NCBI GenBank assembly: GCA_001314905.1
Contig: LJZT01000002.1
Coordinates: forward strand, 1-64,000
Origin: Phormidium sp. OSCR
GTDB taxonomy: Bacteria; Cyanobacteriota; Cyanobacteriia; Cyanobacteriales; Geitlerinemataceae
Length of the DNA stretch: 64,000 nt
Direction of reading: 5' to 3'
Position numbers and translations under genes: made by a program
Notes under the pieces: model-generated
The model's database searches: none
What the model was told of the DNA's origin: nothing
What the model saw: the letters and a program-made list of their open reading frames with translations, nothing else
In this document: piece by piece, positions 53,448-63,281 of the stretch
Layout of the letters: each line of letters starts with the position of its first letter
Numbering within the stretch: position 1 is the stretch's first letter

Positions 53448-56400
53448 ATGAACAGCCGTCGTGATCAAGGATATGTCTATTTCCTGAGTGAAGCTCCGGA
53501 GTTGCTGCAAGCTTTAGAAGATGGCTTGTTGAAACTTCATGATGGAAATCGGGTGCAGAATGTCCATGGGATGATGCGGGCAACTCATACCTTAAAAGGA
53601 GCGGCGGCTAATGTCGGGCTGGAGGGGTTGAAGTCGATTTCTCATTCAATGGAGGATGCGTTTAAGGCTCTTTATAATGAGGAAATCCCCATTGACAATG
53701 AATTGGAAGGACTATTATTTGAAGGCTATGAATGTTTACGAAATGCTTTAACGGCAGAGATAAATCAAACGCCCATTGATGAGGAAATTTTACTCAATCG
53801 AGCGGCGGATGTTTTGGCACGATTGCGAGAGAAGTTAGGGGATGATTTTGGACAAAAAGAGTATATTCCAACATCATCAGAGTTGGGGTTTGATATTGCT
53901 AAATCTATTTTTGAAATTGGTGTAAAACAGCGATTAGATGAACTTAAGACTCTTTTGTTAGGAGGGGATAGTACGGCGATCGCAGATAATTTACAGTCTA
54001 GCGCTGAGGTTTTTATTGGCTTGGGCGAGTCGTTGAATTTGTCGGGTTGGAGTCAGATTGCTCAGAGTGTTTTAGAGGCGTTAGAACGTTGTCCGGATCA
54101 GGTGCAGCGAATTGGTGAGTTAGCGTTGGCGGATTATGAGCAGGGACAAAGACAAGTATTGGGAGGCGATCGCGACTCGGGAGGAAACCCCTCTGAGGCG
54201 TTGCTGGCCTTGGCTGCGGGAACTCCAGAACCGAGTCCGGGTATCTCTAATTCTGCACCATCTAACTCTGTAACTTCTAATTCTGTAACTTCTAATTCTG
54301 TAACTTCTAATTCTGTAACTTCTAATTCTATACCTTCTAATTCTTCAGTCCCGGCGAAGTCTCCAACACTCCAAGAGGAGACGGCGTTAGATGTAGAACT
54401 CAATCAATTTCGGGAGTTTTTAGGGGATAAACGCTATGGAAAACCGGTGTCACGGTCCGTGGCGGACTTTTTTGAAGGAGTGATTCGGGCTGTTGCGGCT
54501 TGGTTTGCGCGGGAGGAGGAAATTCCCCTGGCTAACTTTTGTTTTGAATTAATGGTTCCCAAATTGCCTCGCAAAGCAGCGAATCATAAAAAAACGGTAA
54601 TTCAAACGGCTTCGGGGATTAAGAAATGGGTAGAGCGGTTTTTAGGGGCCATTGAAGACCCTCAAGAGAGTTCGAGTTTGAGTCTCTATCGCCATTGGAC
54701 GTTGCTATCGATGTTGGTGATGCTGGCTAAGTTTCAATATCGTGGTGATACGCAGCAGCCGAAAACCTATGAAGATGTGATGTTAGTCGAGGCCCTACGT
54801 CGTCTGAATCGGGCCGTGGGCGATCGCTATCAACAGCTTCCTCCGGTGTCAAAACAGGAGAAAAACTGGATTGATAGTCCCGCCATTCAGCAACTGATGA
54901 CCGCCGCCGTGGAGGAAGATTTAGCCGAAGATGAGGACCTTCTCGAAGGGGTTTGGGGAGATTTAGAGAGGGAGACCCCCGAGGTGATGGGGGAGTCGAT
55001 GGCGGAGTCGATGCTGGCGGATGAGGAGGAGGTGATCTCGGGGTTAGAAGGGAGTTCAGAGGCCAGTTCACAGGCGAGTTCAGAGGCCAGTTCACAGGCC
55101 AGTTCAGAGGTTAGTTCAGAGGCGAGTTCAGAAGCCAGTCCGGAATCATCTCCAGAGAGTTTAGATGCTTCTGTTGAGTACTCCCTCTCGGATCAGACGG
55201 CCTCAGATGTCGTCGAAGATCCGGTTCAAGAGGGGGAATTTTTTGACGAGACCCCTCAATCATCCAAGTCAGAGAAGCGCGAGAAAGCTGCCAACCAGGG
55301 CGGTGAGGGGGCGACACGTCAGTTGGTGAGCGTGGATATTAAGGGGTTAGAACGCCTTAATCACCGTCTGGGGGAGTTATTAGTCGATCGCAACCGTCAG
55401 GCGATGGAAGAAGAGGCCTTGCAACAGTCGGCGGTGCGGCTGCGATCGCAACTACATCAACATCGAGACACCATGAGCCAACTTCTCGATTGGTCCGAAC
55501 GCACCCTCACCGTCACCGGGGATGCGGCCCGGTTAATCGGGCGAGATCCCCAGGCCGGAACCCCTCTGAGTACCCCCATTGCTGGCGATGGCTTTGATTT
55601 TGATAGTATTGCCGATTTACATCTACTGCTGAAAACGGCCGTCGGTCAGGTGAGCGGAATTGAGCAAAACACCGAGGATATTTATGGTCGCAGCCGTGAA
55701 CTGGCCCAATTGATGGAAAAACAACAACAACTGCTTTCTGTGATGCAAGATGATTTAGTCGATGTGCGGATGTTGCCCTTTGGGGAAGTGTTACAGCGAT
55801 TCCCCTTAATGCTGCAACAACTGTCTCGGATTCAGGGAAAACAGGTCAGGTTAGAGATGGAGGGCAACGATATCCTGATTGAACAGAGTATTGCCCAAAA
55901 ACTCTATGAACCCCTGTTGCACTTGGTTCGTAACGCCTTTGACCATGGGATTGAGTCCGCTGAAGACCGTCTAGCGGCGGGGAAACCTGAAGCGGGGACG
56001 ATTTCCATTCGTGCCTACAATCAGGGGGTACAGACGACCATTGAGGTGCGCGATGATGGTCGGGGGTTGAATTTAGAGGGGATTCGTCGCAAAGCCGTGG
56101 AAGGGAAGTTTCTCTCGGAAGAGGAGGCGCGACAGATTATTTCCACGAAGAGTTTGGATGTGTTGTTTGAACCGGGATTCTCGACGGCGGGCCAAGTGAG
56201 CGAGATTTCGGGACGGGGTGTGGGGTTGGATGTGGTGCGATCGCAACTTCAGGCCCTCAAAGGCCGCATTGGGGTTGAGTCACAGCCGGGCCAGGGAACG
56301 GTGTTTATTCTCCAGATTCCCCTCTCGATTACCATTGCGAAGGTGTTGGTGGTTCAGGCGGGAGGGTCTGCTTATGGACTCTTGCTTGATTCGATCGATA

Positions 56401-57314
56401 AAATTGTGATGCCGCCTCCGGGCCATCTCAAGCATTTTGACAACCATCGCGTCTTGCAACTTGAGGGGGAAGATGATACCCGGACGATGATTTCGGTACG
56501 TCAGTTAGCGGATTTACTGCATTATCAGTCGTCTCTGGTGGAGGAGAAACAAGAACCCACCATGAATAAACTCTCGATTTCCCGCGATTTGAGTGCGCCA
56601 ATTTTGTTATTGCGTCAGGCGGGCCGCTTGATGGGGTTGGAAGTTGACCGGATTATTGGGGAACAGGAGTTGGTGATTCGTCCTTTGGGCGAGGCGATCG
56701 CGCCCCCGCCCTATGTTTATGGCTGTAGTATCCTCAGTGATAGTCGTTTGGCCCTGGTCATTGACGGCGGGGAGATTTTCCAAACCCAGGCCGGGCCGGT
56801 GTTACCGCAAAACATTGTCTCTCGGACCCAGTTTAGCGGCGACAGCAAAACCACCTCACGCTTTACCTTGGGCCAATCGACTCCCTCGAATGGGGAAACT
56901 TCGCCTCTATCTCTGTCTCCAGCGGCCAGTGAGTCGGTTCGTGAGTCTATTGTGCTGTTGGTGATTGATGATTCGATTAACCTACGCCATACCCTCACCG
57001 CTACCTTACGAGATGCCGGATATCAGGTGGTTCAGGCCCGAGATGGTCAGGAGGCGATTTCGCAATTGCAAGACCATCCTGAGATTGCCCTGGCCCTGTG
57101 TGATATTGAAATGCCCCATATGAACGGGTTTGAGTTTCTCACCTATTGTCGGCAGGGCGGGGAATTAGCCCAATTGCCGATTGTCATGCTCACCTCTCAC
57201 AGTAGCCAAAAATATCGGCAAATTGCCAAGGAACTCGGCTGTACGGGCTATTTGACGAAACCTCTATCGCAACCGGAGTTGTTGTCAACGTTGGAGGGGG
57301 TGTTGGGGGGATAG
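53448..57314 (+). CDS. Hybrid CheA histidine kinase with receiver (PixL/PilL-like)
   Basis: The 1288-residue protein has an N-terminal HPt domain (phospho-acceptor His 47 in ATHTLKGAAANVGLE) and a long variable middle. The catalytic core follows (LERLNHRLGELLVDRNRQ; HATPase with LLHLVRNAFDHGIESAEDR and GRGVGLDVVRSQ), then a CheW-like domain (ITIAKVLVVQAGGSAYGLLLDS) and a C-terminal receiver (VIDDSINLR, LALCDIEMPHMNG, YLTKPL). Two low-complexity blocks occur: SNSVT units (about 264-300, a 15-base DNA repeat at 54262-54345) and SSEASSQA units (about 530-565). It would phosphorylate the CheY and PatA-type regulators of this operon. Confidence 0.93.
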   Translation: MNSRRDQGYVYFLSEAPELLQALEDGLLKLHDGNRVQNVHGMMRATHTLKGAAANVGLEGLKSISHSMEDAFKALYNEEIPIDNELEGLLFEGYECLRNALTAEINQTPIDEEILLNRAADVLARLREKLGDDFGQKEYIPTSSELGFDIAKSIFEIGVKQRLDELKTLLLGGDSTAIADNLQSSAEVFIGLGESLNLSGWSQIAQSVLEALERCPDQVQRIGELALADYEQGQRQVLGGDRDSGGNPSEALLALAAGTPEPSPGISNSAPSNSVTSNSVTSNSVTSNSVTSNSIPSNSSVPAKSPTLQEETALDVELNQFREFLGDKRYGKPVSRSVADFFEGVIRAVAAWFAREEEIPLANFCFELMVPKLPRKAANHKKTVIQTASGIKKWVERFLGAIEDPQESSSLSLYRHWTLLSMLVMLAKFQYRGDTQQPKTYEDVMLVEALRRLNRAVGDRYQQLPPVSKQEKNWIDSPAIQQLMTAAVEEDLAEDEDLLEGVWGDLERETPEVMGESMAESMLADEEEVISGLEGSSEASSQASSEASSQASSEVSSEASSEASPESSPESLDASVEYSLSDQTASDVVEDPVQEGEFFDETPQSSKSEKREKAANQGGEGATRQLVSVDIKGLERLNHRLGELLVDRNRQAMEEEALQQSAVRLRSQLHQHRDTMSQLLDWSERTLTVTGDAARLIGRDPQAGTPLSTPIAGDGFDFDSIADLHLLLKTAVGQVSGIEQNTEDIYGRSRELAQLMEKQQQLLSVMQDDLVDVRMLPFGEVLQRFPLMLQQLSRIQGKQVRLEMEGNDILIEQSIAQKLYEPLLHLVRNAFDHGIESAEDRLAAGKPEAGTISIRAYNQGVQTTIEVRDDGRGLNLEGIRRKAVEGKFLSEEEARQIISTKSLDVLFEPGFSTAGQVSEISGRGVGLDVVRSQLQALKGRIGVESQPGQGTVFILQIPLSITIAKVLVVQAGGSAYGLLLDSIDKIVMPPPGHLKHFDNHRVLQLEGEDDTRTMISVRQLADLLHYQSSLVEEKQEPTMNKLSISRDLSAPILLLRQAGRLMGLEVDRIIGEQELVIRPLGEAIAPPPYVYGCSILSDSRLALVIDGGEIFQTQAGPVLPQNIVSRTQFSGDSKTTSRFTLGQSTPSNGETSPLSLSPAASESVRESIVLLVIDDSINLRHTLTATLRDAGYQVVQARDGQEAISQLQDHPEIALALCDIEMPHMNGFEFLTYCRQGGELAQLPIVMLTSHSSQKYRQIAKELGCTGYLTKPLSQPELLSTLEGVLGG

Positions 57315-57360
57315 GGAACAGGGAACAGGGAACAGGGAACAGGGAATAGGGAACAGGGAA
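57315..57360. repeat. AGGGAAC heptamer array
   Basis: About six to seven AGGGAAC/AGGGAAT units fill the gap between the convergent CheA and CheY-like genes. Confidence 0.8.
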
Positions 57361-57363
57361 CGC

Positions 57364-57729
57364 CTACACGGTGAGGAGTTGGCGGACGGCGTTAATCATC
57401 TCGTCTGGGTGGAAGGGTTTGGCGATATAGGCATCGGCCCCGACTTTCATCCCCCAGTAGCGATCAAACTCCTCGCCCTTACAGGAACACATAATCACGG
57501 GAATATCCTTCGTCCGGGGATGGCCTTTCATCTTGCGACAGACATCATAGCCGTTGGGATTGGGCATGACAATGTCCAACACCACCAAATCGGGGGTATT
57601 CCCTTTGAGATACTTAAGGGCCTCCACGCCACTTCGCGCCTGTACCACTTGCATCCCCTGATTTCTCAACAGGTGGGCAATCATCTCCCGCTGGGAGGTA
57701 CTGTCCTCAACGACTAAAATCGTACTCAT
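57364..57729 (-). CDS. CheY-like response regulator on the opposite strand
   Basis: A 121-residue receiver with VVEDSTSQ, LVVLDIVMPNPNGYDV, the CSCKGEEFDRYWGMKVGADAYIAKPFHPDEM end and the conserved lysine. It is closely related to the CheY at 48512-48877 (both have the WGxxxGADAY insertion), so it is probably a paralogue. It is convergent to the CheA gene with only a heptamer array between. It may be an extra output regulator of the same system, or of a distant kinase. Confidence 0.9.
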   Translation of the reverse strand: MSTILVVEDSTSQREMIAHLLRNQGMQVVQARSGVEALKYLKGNTPDLVVLDIVMPNPNGYDVCRKMKGHPRTKDIPVIMCSCKGEEFDRYWGMKVGADAYIAKPFHPDEMINAVRQLLTV

Positions 57730-57903
57730 GGCTTGTTTTTATAGCAGTGGCAGCCTAAAGCGATGTGAACGCAGTTTAATGGTGGTGATACATCCCCATA
57801 GTAAGACAATCTTTGCACAATCGTCTCTGAGAGGGGGGATTTTCTTGGGGCAGTCTTCTATATTTTTAGGGTTCCCTGACTGAGACATCTGTTTGACATC
57901 CGA

Positions 57904-59424
57904 TTAGAAATCAAAATAGATGTAGGGGAGGCTGTTTTCTGGGGCAAATAGGAGGACAGCGTACCAACAGATGGGGACGAGGGCAATTTTGACGTGCCAG
58001 TTGAGTTGAACTTGGAGGATGCGATCGAAGAAATGGGCCACGAACATGGCGGCGAAAATCCCCAGGAAGGCGATCGCCAACTGTTCTGGCATCCAACCGA
58101 GGGTTTCGAGATAGACGAGATCCAAAAACTGGGCATCGCGAGAATGGCCCCAGAGATGACGCACCACCCAGCCGGAAACTTGCAAGTCGGGGAGACGGAA
58201 GAAAATCCAGGAGAAGAACACCATCCCCTGGGTTAACAGCCAGGCTAAAACAATACCGGGAACACTACGCCACAAGGCGGCTAACCCTCGCCAGCGTTGA
58301 GATAGGGTATCGTTGAGGCGATGAATCACCAAACCCGCGCCATGTATGGCCCCCCAAACGATGAACCCGGCTGGATTCATCCCCGCTGTCGCACTTCCAT
58401 GCCACAATCCGGCAATCAGCATCACCAGCATCAGGTTAAGACAGGTTCTCCCTAACCCCTGCCGCGATCCGCCTAGGGGAAAATAGAGGTAATTCCGTAG
58501 CCAACTCCCCAGGGTGATATGCCAACGTCGCCAAAAATCAGCCACACTGGTGGAGACGTAGGGGAAATTGAAGTTTTCGGGTAATGTCCAACCCAACAAC
58601 AAAGCACTGCCTCGGGCCATATCTACATAGCCACTGAAATCGAGATACAGTTGTAATCCATAGCCGATGACGGCCAGTTGTAAATCGACACTTCCGGCCC
58701 GCTGGGTATTCTCAAAGCAGAGATTGACAAAAATTGCTAAGTTATCGGCGAGTAGTCCTTTTTTAATGGCACCGCTGGCAATTAACCATAGGCCATCGGT
58801 GACTTGTTCAATTCTTAGGGGGCGTTGCAGTTGCCATTGTTCAAACCATTGATGAAAACGCGTAATAGGACCGGAAATTAGTTTAGGAAAATAAAATTTA
58901 TAGGCGGAAAATTCAAAGAAGTTACGGCTTGGGGGTGCGCCGCGAAAGACATCAATGAGGTAGGCGATACATTCAAAGCCAAAAAAGCTAATCCCCAGGG
59001 GCATGATGAAATAGGGGTCGAGCCAACTGGCTAAAATGGGGGAGTCTTGGCTTAGTCCTGGGAATAAAAATGGGGCATATTTAAAGCCAATTAAAATTAA
59101 GGTGTTTAGGGCAATTCCAGCGCTTAAAAGCCAGCGGCGTCGCTGTTTCCAACGGAGTTCAACTTGATGCCATTGGTCGTTGCTGAGGTTTTTGGTTTGG
59201 TCTGGGGATTGGGGAGGGGTGGTTTGTGAGAGGGGGTTGCCGAGGGCAAATGTAACCCAAGCCATGAGGAATAAAAATGGCAAGGATTGCAGTTGAATCG
59301 ACCCGTAAAAGATTAGACTTGCGGTTAGGATTAAGCCGAGGCGAAAGGTTTTATTGTTAATTCCCCAGTACAAGATAATGGTACTGAGTAGAAATAGGCC
59401 ATAGAGAATTGAGACAAAGGTCAT
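57904..59424 (-). CDS. MBOAT-family O-acyltransferase
   Basis: The 506-residue protein is polytopic. It has the AlgI/DltB-type MBOAT signatures IMPLGISFFGFECIAYLIDVFRG, LYLDFSGYVDMARGSALLLG, FWRRWHITLGSWLRNYLYFPLGG and GLWHGSATAGMNPAGFIVWG, including the active-site histidine of LWHG. Such enzymes pass acetyl groups across the membrane to polysaccharides such as exopolysaccharide or cell-wall glycans. A periplasmic AlgJ/AlgX-like partner is not visible in the window. No operon neighbours on this strand are close. Confidence 0.9.
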   Translation of the reverse strand: MTFVSILYGLFLLSTIILYWGINNKTFRLGLILTASLIFYGSIQLQSLPFLFLMAWVTFALGNPLSQTTPPQSPDQTKNLSNDQWHQVELRWKQRRRWLLSAGIALNTLILIGFKYAPFLFPGLSQDSPILASWLDPYFIMPLGISFFGFECIAYLIDVFRGAPPSRNFFEFSAYKFYFPKLISGPITRFHQWFEQWQLQRPLRIEQVTDGLWLIASGAIKKGLLADNLAIFVNLCFENTQRAGSVDLQLAVIGYGLQLYLDFSGYVDMARGSALLLGWTLPENFNFPYVSTSVADFWRRWHITLGSWLRNYLYFPLGGSRQGLGRTCLNLMLVMLIAGLWHGSATAGMNPAGFIVWGAIHGAGLVIHRLNDTLSQRWRGLAALWRSVPGIVLAWLLTQGMVFFSWIFFRLPDLQVSGWVVRHLWGHSRDAQFLDLVYLETLGWMPEQLAIAFLGIFAAMFVAHFFDRILQVQLNWHVKIALVPICWYAVLLFAPENSLPYIYFDF

Positions 59425-59786
59425 AGGGGGTCATAGGGAAAAGAAGGCAAGAGGCAAGAGGCAAGAGGCAAGAGGCAAGAGGCAAAGGAAGGGGATATAA
59501 GAGATACAATAGGGCGCAGAAAAGGGTCTTCCGGGTTCATGGTGATAAGGGAAATTTATGGCAGATTATGTCCCTTGCCGTAGGGGCATAACCCACCCCT
59601 AGCCCCTCCCAGGAGGGGATTTTTCGCCCCTACAATTTGGTATACAATGCAACCAATCACACCGTATATCCTGAAGACCCGCAGAAAATGGAGTGTTCTA
59701 GCTTGACGGGCGATCGCCATTGACGATAACGCCTAACAGAACGTCAGGTGGGCAACTTTGACCCACCTAACCACTGAACCCTAACC
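59425..59786. repeat. Repeat-rich intergenic region
   Basis: About five to six GGCAAGA heptamers (59447-59482) are followed by CATAACCCACCCCTAGCCCCTCCCAGGAGGGG (59587-59618, written here as two adjoining blocks CATAACCCACCCCTAG and CCCCTCCCAGGAGGGG). Then comes CGCCCCTACAATTTGG (59625-59640) with its extension to 59654, a close copy of the 7581-7610 segment. No gene is seen. Confidence 0.7.
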
Positions 59787-61712
59787 TTAACTGTTGCTTG
59801 TTCCGGCGCTAACCGCTTGTTTACGATTGCGGGTTTCCAGGAAAATCAAGAGGGCATTGATATCCGCTGGATTGACGCCGCCAATACGAGAAGCCTGCCC
59901 CACGGTGATGGGACGTACTTTCATGAGTTTTTCCCGAGACTCCTTGGAGAGAGTTTCAATGGCATCATAGTCCAAATCCACCGGCAGCGATCGATTGGCT
60001 TCGCGACTGACTTGGTCAATTTGCCGTTGTTGTCGTTGCAGATAGCCGGAGTATTTGATGTCAATTTCGGCCCCTTCCCGTTCGGCTATGGTTAACTCGG
60101 GATTCCCGAGTCCCCAGCGGTCTAAATCCCGGTAATGGAACTTGGGACGACGCAATAAATCCGAGAGGGTGACGGACCCTTTGATGCCTTGACCGGTTTC
60201 GGCGATGATTTGCTGGCCAATCTCATCATGGGCCTTGACGCGATTGGCTTGCAGACGCTGTTTCTCGGCGGCGATGTTAGCTTGTTTGCGTTGGAAGATG
60301 TCCCAGCGGCGATCGTCAATCAGACCAAGTTCGCGGCCTAAGGGCGTTAGACGGCGATCGGCGTTATCCGATCGCAGCACTAAGCGATATTCTGAGCGCG
60401 AGGTTAACATACGATAGGGTTCCCGCAACTCTTTGGTACAAAGGTCATCAATCAGGGTTCCCAGATAACTCTCCTCCCGAGGGAAGACAAGCATCTCCTG
60501 ACCCCGGACAAAGCGGGCCGCGTTAATTCCCGCCACAATTCCTTGGGCCGCCGCTTCTTCATAGCCGGTGGTTCCATTGATTTGTCCGGCACAAAATAGT
60601 CCCTCAACTCGTTTCGTCATCAAGGTGGGGAAACATTGCGTCGCGGGGAGATAGTCATATTCGACGGCATAGGCCGGGCGCAACATGACGCAGTTCTCCA
60701 TCCCCGGTAAGGTCCGCAACATCTGCACTTGCAACCGTTCAGGGAGTCCCGTGGAGAACCCTTGAATATACAATTCTGGGAAATCTCGCCCTTCGGGTTC
60801 AATGAAAATCTGATGACTGGGTTTGTCGGCGAAGCGAACAATCTTGTCCTCAATGCTGGGACAATACCGAGGGCCTTTGGCATCCACCCAGCCGCCATAG
60901 ACGGGGGACAGATGTAGGTTCTCTTGAATGATTTTATGGGTTTCGGCAGTGGTTCGGGTCAGGTAACAATTAACTTGTTCCCGTTCCACCCAAGCCTCGG
61001 GGTCAAAACTAAACCAGCGAACCTCCTCATCGGGGGGTTGGGGTTCCATTTTGCTGTAATCGACAGACCGTTTGTCTACGCGGGCTGGCGTCCCCGTTTT
61101 GAGGCGATCGGTTTCAAACCCCAATTTTTGCAAAGTTTCCGTTAAACCCACCGCCGCGAACTCTCCAGCCCGTCCTGCGGGCATGGATTTGTTGCCGACC
61201 CAAATCACGCCTCCGAGGAAGGTGCCGGTGGTGAGAATGACGGTTTTACAGCGGAAGGCGACGCCGAAATAGGTTTGCACGCCGATGATTTCGTCGTTGT
61301 TGCCCAGGACGATATCTGTCACCATGCCTTCGCGGACGGCCAGATTCTCCTGATTTTCGACAATCTGACGCATGACGGCGGCATATTCCCGTTTATCGGT
61401 TTGCGCCCGCAAGGCCCACACCGCCGGTCCTCGGGAGGCGTTGAGGACGCGCTTTTGTAGATAGGTGCGATCGGCCATTTTGCCAATTTCTCCGCCCAGG
61501 GCATCGACTTCATGCACCAGTTGCGACTTCGCGGGGGCACCAACGGCGGGGTTACAGGGTTGCCAGGCGATTTTGTCTAAATTGAGGGTTAATAGCAGGG
61601 TACGGCAACCAAGACGGGCTGTAGCGAGGGCAGCATCACATCCGGCGTGTCCTGCACCCACCACTACCACGTCAAATTCGTCTTGGAATTCTACGGCAGT
61701 TTCGAGGGTCAT
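59787..61712 (-). CDS. mnmG: tRNA uridine-5-carboxymethylaminomethyl modification enzyme MnmG
   Basis: MnmG (GidA) with MnmE modifies U34 of certain tRNAs. The 641-residue protein starts with the FAD-binding [22 protein letters not shown]. It has [28 protein letters not shown], the conserved [53 protein letters not shown] and the C-terminal helical MnmE-binding region. Length is normal. I prefer the ATG at 61712; an in-frame TTG at 61739 would add nine residues. No mnmE is nearby. Confidence 0.96.
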   Translation of the reverse strand: MTLETAVEFQDEFDVVVVGAGHAGCDAALATARLGCRTLLLTLNLDKIAWQPCNPAVGAPAKSQLVHEVDALGGEIGKMADRTYLQKRVLNASRGPAVWALRAQTDKREYAAVMRQIVENQENLAVREGMVTDIVLGNNDEIIGVQTYFGVAFRCKTVILTTGTFLGGVIWVGNKSMPAGRAGEFAAVGLTETLQKLGFETDRLKTGTPARVDKRSVDYSKMEPQPPDEEVRWFSFDPEAWVEREQVNCYLTRTTAETHKIIQENLHLSPVYGGWVDAKGPRYCPSIEDKIVRFADKPSHQIFIEPEGRDFPELYIQGFSTGLPERLQVQMLRTLPGMENCVMLRPAYAVEYDYLPATQCFPTLMTKRVEGLFCAGQINGTTGYEEAAAQGIVAGINAARFVRGQEMLVFPREESYLGTLIDDLCTKELREPYRMLTSRSEYRLVLRSDNADRRLTPLGRELGLIDDRRWDIFQRKQANIAAEKQRLQANRVKAHDEIGQQIIAETGQGIKGSVTLSDLLRRPKFHYRDLDRWGLGNPELTIAEREGAEIDIKYSGYLQRQQRQIDQVSREANRSLPVDLDYDAIETLSKESREKLMKVRPITVGQASRIGGVNPADINALLIFLETRNRKQAVSAGTSNS

Positions 61713-61824
61713 GGGGGTTGGGTTGAGCTGATGGGTCAATTGACTATTGTAGCGTGGGAAGCCCGGACTATAATCAGAAGTAACTGGCTTGACAGTTTTT
61801 TGTCATAGGTTTTGCCCATTAATT

Positions 61825-62364
61825 ATGTCGCAGTTACTCACCTCCATGTCTCTAACGGAGTTTTTGACTCAAACCAATCTTGAGTCATCTCCAGCATGGG
61901 AATTGATTGAGGGGCGAGTTGTTCAAAAACCGATGCCCACTCTGTTTCATTCACGGCTGCAACGCAATCTCGTTAACTCCATTAATGAGCGCACAGATGA
62001 GTTCGAGGCAATACAAGAGTTACGCTGTATTATTCCGCCTTATTCACCGGTTCCGGATATTGTGGTTATTGCCAGCGAACGTTTCTCTGATGAGGATGGC
62101 CCTTTCCAGGGCGCTCCCGATTGGTTAATTGAAATTCGCTCCCCTGACCAAAGTACGTTAGACTTGCAAACTAAGATTATTCACTGTCTTAGTAATGGCA
62201 CAAAATTGGCTTGGTTAATTGATTTTAATCATGAGCAAGTTTGGGTTTGGCAGGGCGATAGCTTACCCATTATTTGCTCGGGAGAGGATGTTTTGCCAAG
62301 TTGTAACTTTGGGTTTGAGCTTACAGTTGACTCGGTCGTTGCAATGACTCAAAATAAACGGTAA
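61825..62364 (+). CDS. Uma2-family putative endonuclease
   Basis: A 179-residue protein of the Uma2/DUF820 group, which is hugely expanded in cyanobacteria. It has ELIEGRVVQKPMPTLFHSRLQRNL, the PD-(D/E)xK-like core VPDIVVIASERF...APDWLIEIRSPDQSTLDLQTKI, and WLIDFNHEQVWVW. The restriction-endonuclease fold is established for the family, but the biological role is unknown. Copies often sit near mobile DNA. The ATG at 61825 is preferred over an in-frame TTG at 61789. Confidence 0.88.
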   Translation: MSQLLTSMSLTEFLTQTNLESSPAWELIEGRVVQKPMPTLFHSRLQRNLVNSINERTDEFEAIQELRCIIPPYSPVPDIVVIASERFSDEDGPFQGAPDWLIEIRSPDQSTLDLQTKIIHCLSNGTKLAWLIDFNHEQVWVWQGDSLPIICSGEDVLPSCNFGFELTVDSVVAMTQNKR

Positions 62365-62382
62365 CAGTAAAAAAAACGAGGT

Positions 62383-63204
62383 CTAGTCTGTAATTTTTTC
62401 TTCAAGGATTTGCGTAGAACTCACCCATTGCCCAGTGGCGTCATAATTGCGTAATAAACGTGCGCGTACTCCCGGCGTGAGTCGCCAGCCAATTTCGAGA
62501 AAAAAGGGTTTTTGGCGGGGAATGGTGAGGGGACAGAGACAGGATGCGCCGTCAGGGAGGAGGAGGAGTTGTCGGGGTTCGCTGGTGCGGTTGAAGAGGA
62601 TGCGATTATCGCCGTCGATTTCTCCGGTTGAGGACAATTGCCAGTTTGATGTGGTTAATGATTGCTGAAGTTGGTTTCCCTGACGGCTGATGACGAGATG
62701 ACTTTCATAGGAGTCAGGGGTGCGTAAATCGGGGTATTCTGTCGTTACAATTCCTCGCCATTTGCCAATCAGTTCTTCGACGGTTAATGGGGCAGATTCT
62801 GGGATTTCCACGCCGTTGAGGACTTCGCGAATTAGGGTTCCGCCGCTAAATTCACCGTTTTTAAATAGTTGTACCAGTCGTAGCCGCCGCTGGTTATGGA
62901 TAAACCCTTGTTCGGCACCAAAATCGGCAACGGGGGAAAATTGCACGGAACCAAAGGAAAAATATCCTGTTTCAAAAAAGAGGATATTTCGTCCTAGGGT
63001 GCGATAGGTGAGTTGAATTGGCTCAGGTTCGGGTTCTCCTGGAGGATATTTAAAGACCTGTTGTTGAACACAAGTATTGTTCTCGATGCCCTCCAAAGTA
63101 ACTCGGGTTGGGATATCATTCACAATCTTTCCCCTAGATGAAAATTGGCTAAACGAGCCGCGCCAATCACCCAAATTCCCAAGAAATCGCTGCCATTGAT
63201 TCAT
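62383..63204 (-). CDS. DUF3598-family protein
   Basis: The 273-residue protein matches the cyanobacterial DUF3598 family: MNQWQRFLGNLGDWRGSFSQFS, LTYRTLGRNILFFETGYFSFGSVQFSP, FGAEQGFIHNQRRLRLVQLF and a C-terminal half with EEL...GKWRGIVTTEYPD and GASCLCPLTI...FFLEIGW. It probably has two lipocalin-like barrels. Members have no firm function; some relatives are bilin lyase-like in fold, which I do not claim here. It is convergent with the Uma2 gene, 18 bases apart. Confidence 0.82.
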   Translation of the reverse strand: MNQWQRFLGNLGDWRGSFSQFSSRGKIVNDIPTRVTLEGIENNTCVQQQVFKYPPGEPEPEPIQLTYRTLGRNILFFETGYFSFGSVQFSPVADFGAEQGFIHNQRRLRLVQLFKNGEFSGGTLIREVLNGVEIPESAPLTVEELIGKWRGIVTTEYPDLRTPDSYESHLVISRQGNQLQQSLTTSNWQLSSTGEIDGDNRILFNRTSEPRQLLLLPDGASCLCPLTIPRQKPFFLEIGWRLTPGVRARLLRNYDATGQWVSSTQILEEKITD

Positions 63205-63221
63205 CCTAAAACTCCCAAATT

Positions 63222-63281
63222 TCCAACTATTAACTATTCACTATTAACTATTCACTATTAACTATTCACTATTAACTATTA
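63222..63281. repeat. TAACTAT/TCACTAT heptamer array overlapping a gene end
   Basis: About eight heptamers (TTAACTA and TTCACTA types) lie between the DUF3598 start and the glycosyl hydrolase. On the minus strand they read TTAATAG/TGAATAG. They supply the last codons (IVNSE) and the stop of the gene ending at 63262. Confidence 0.85.
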
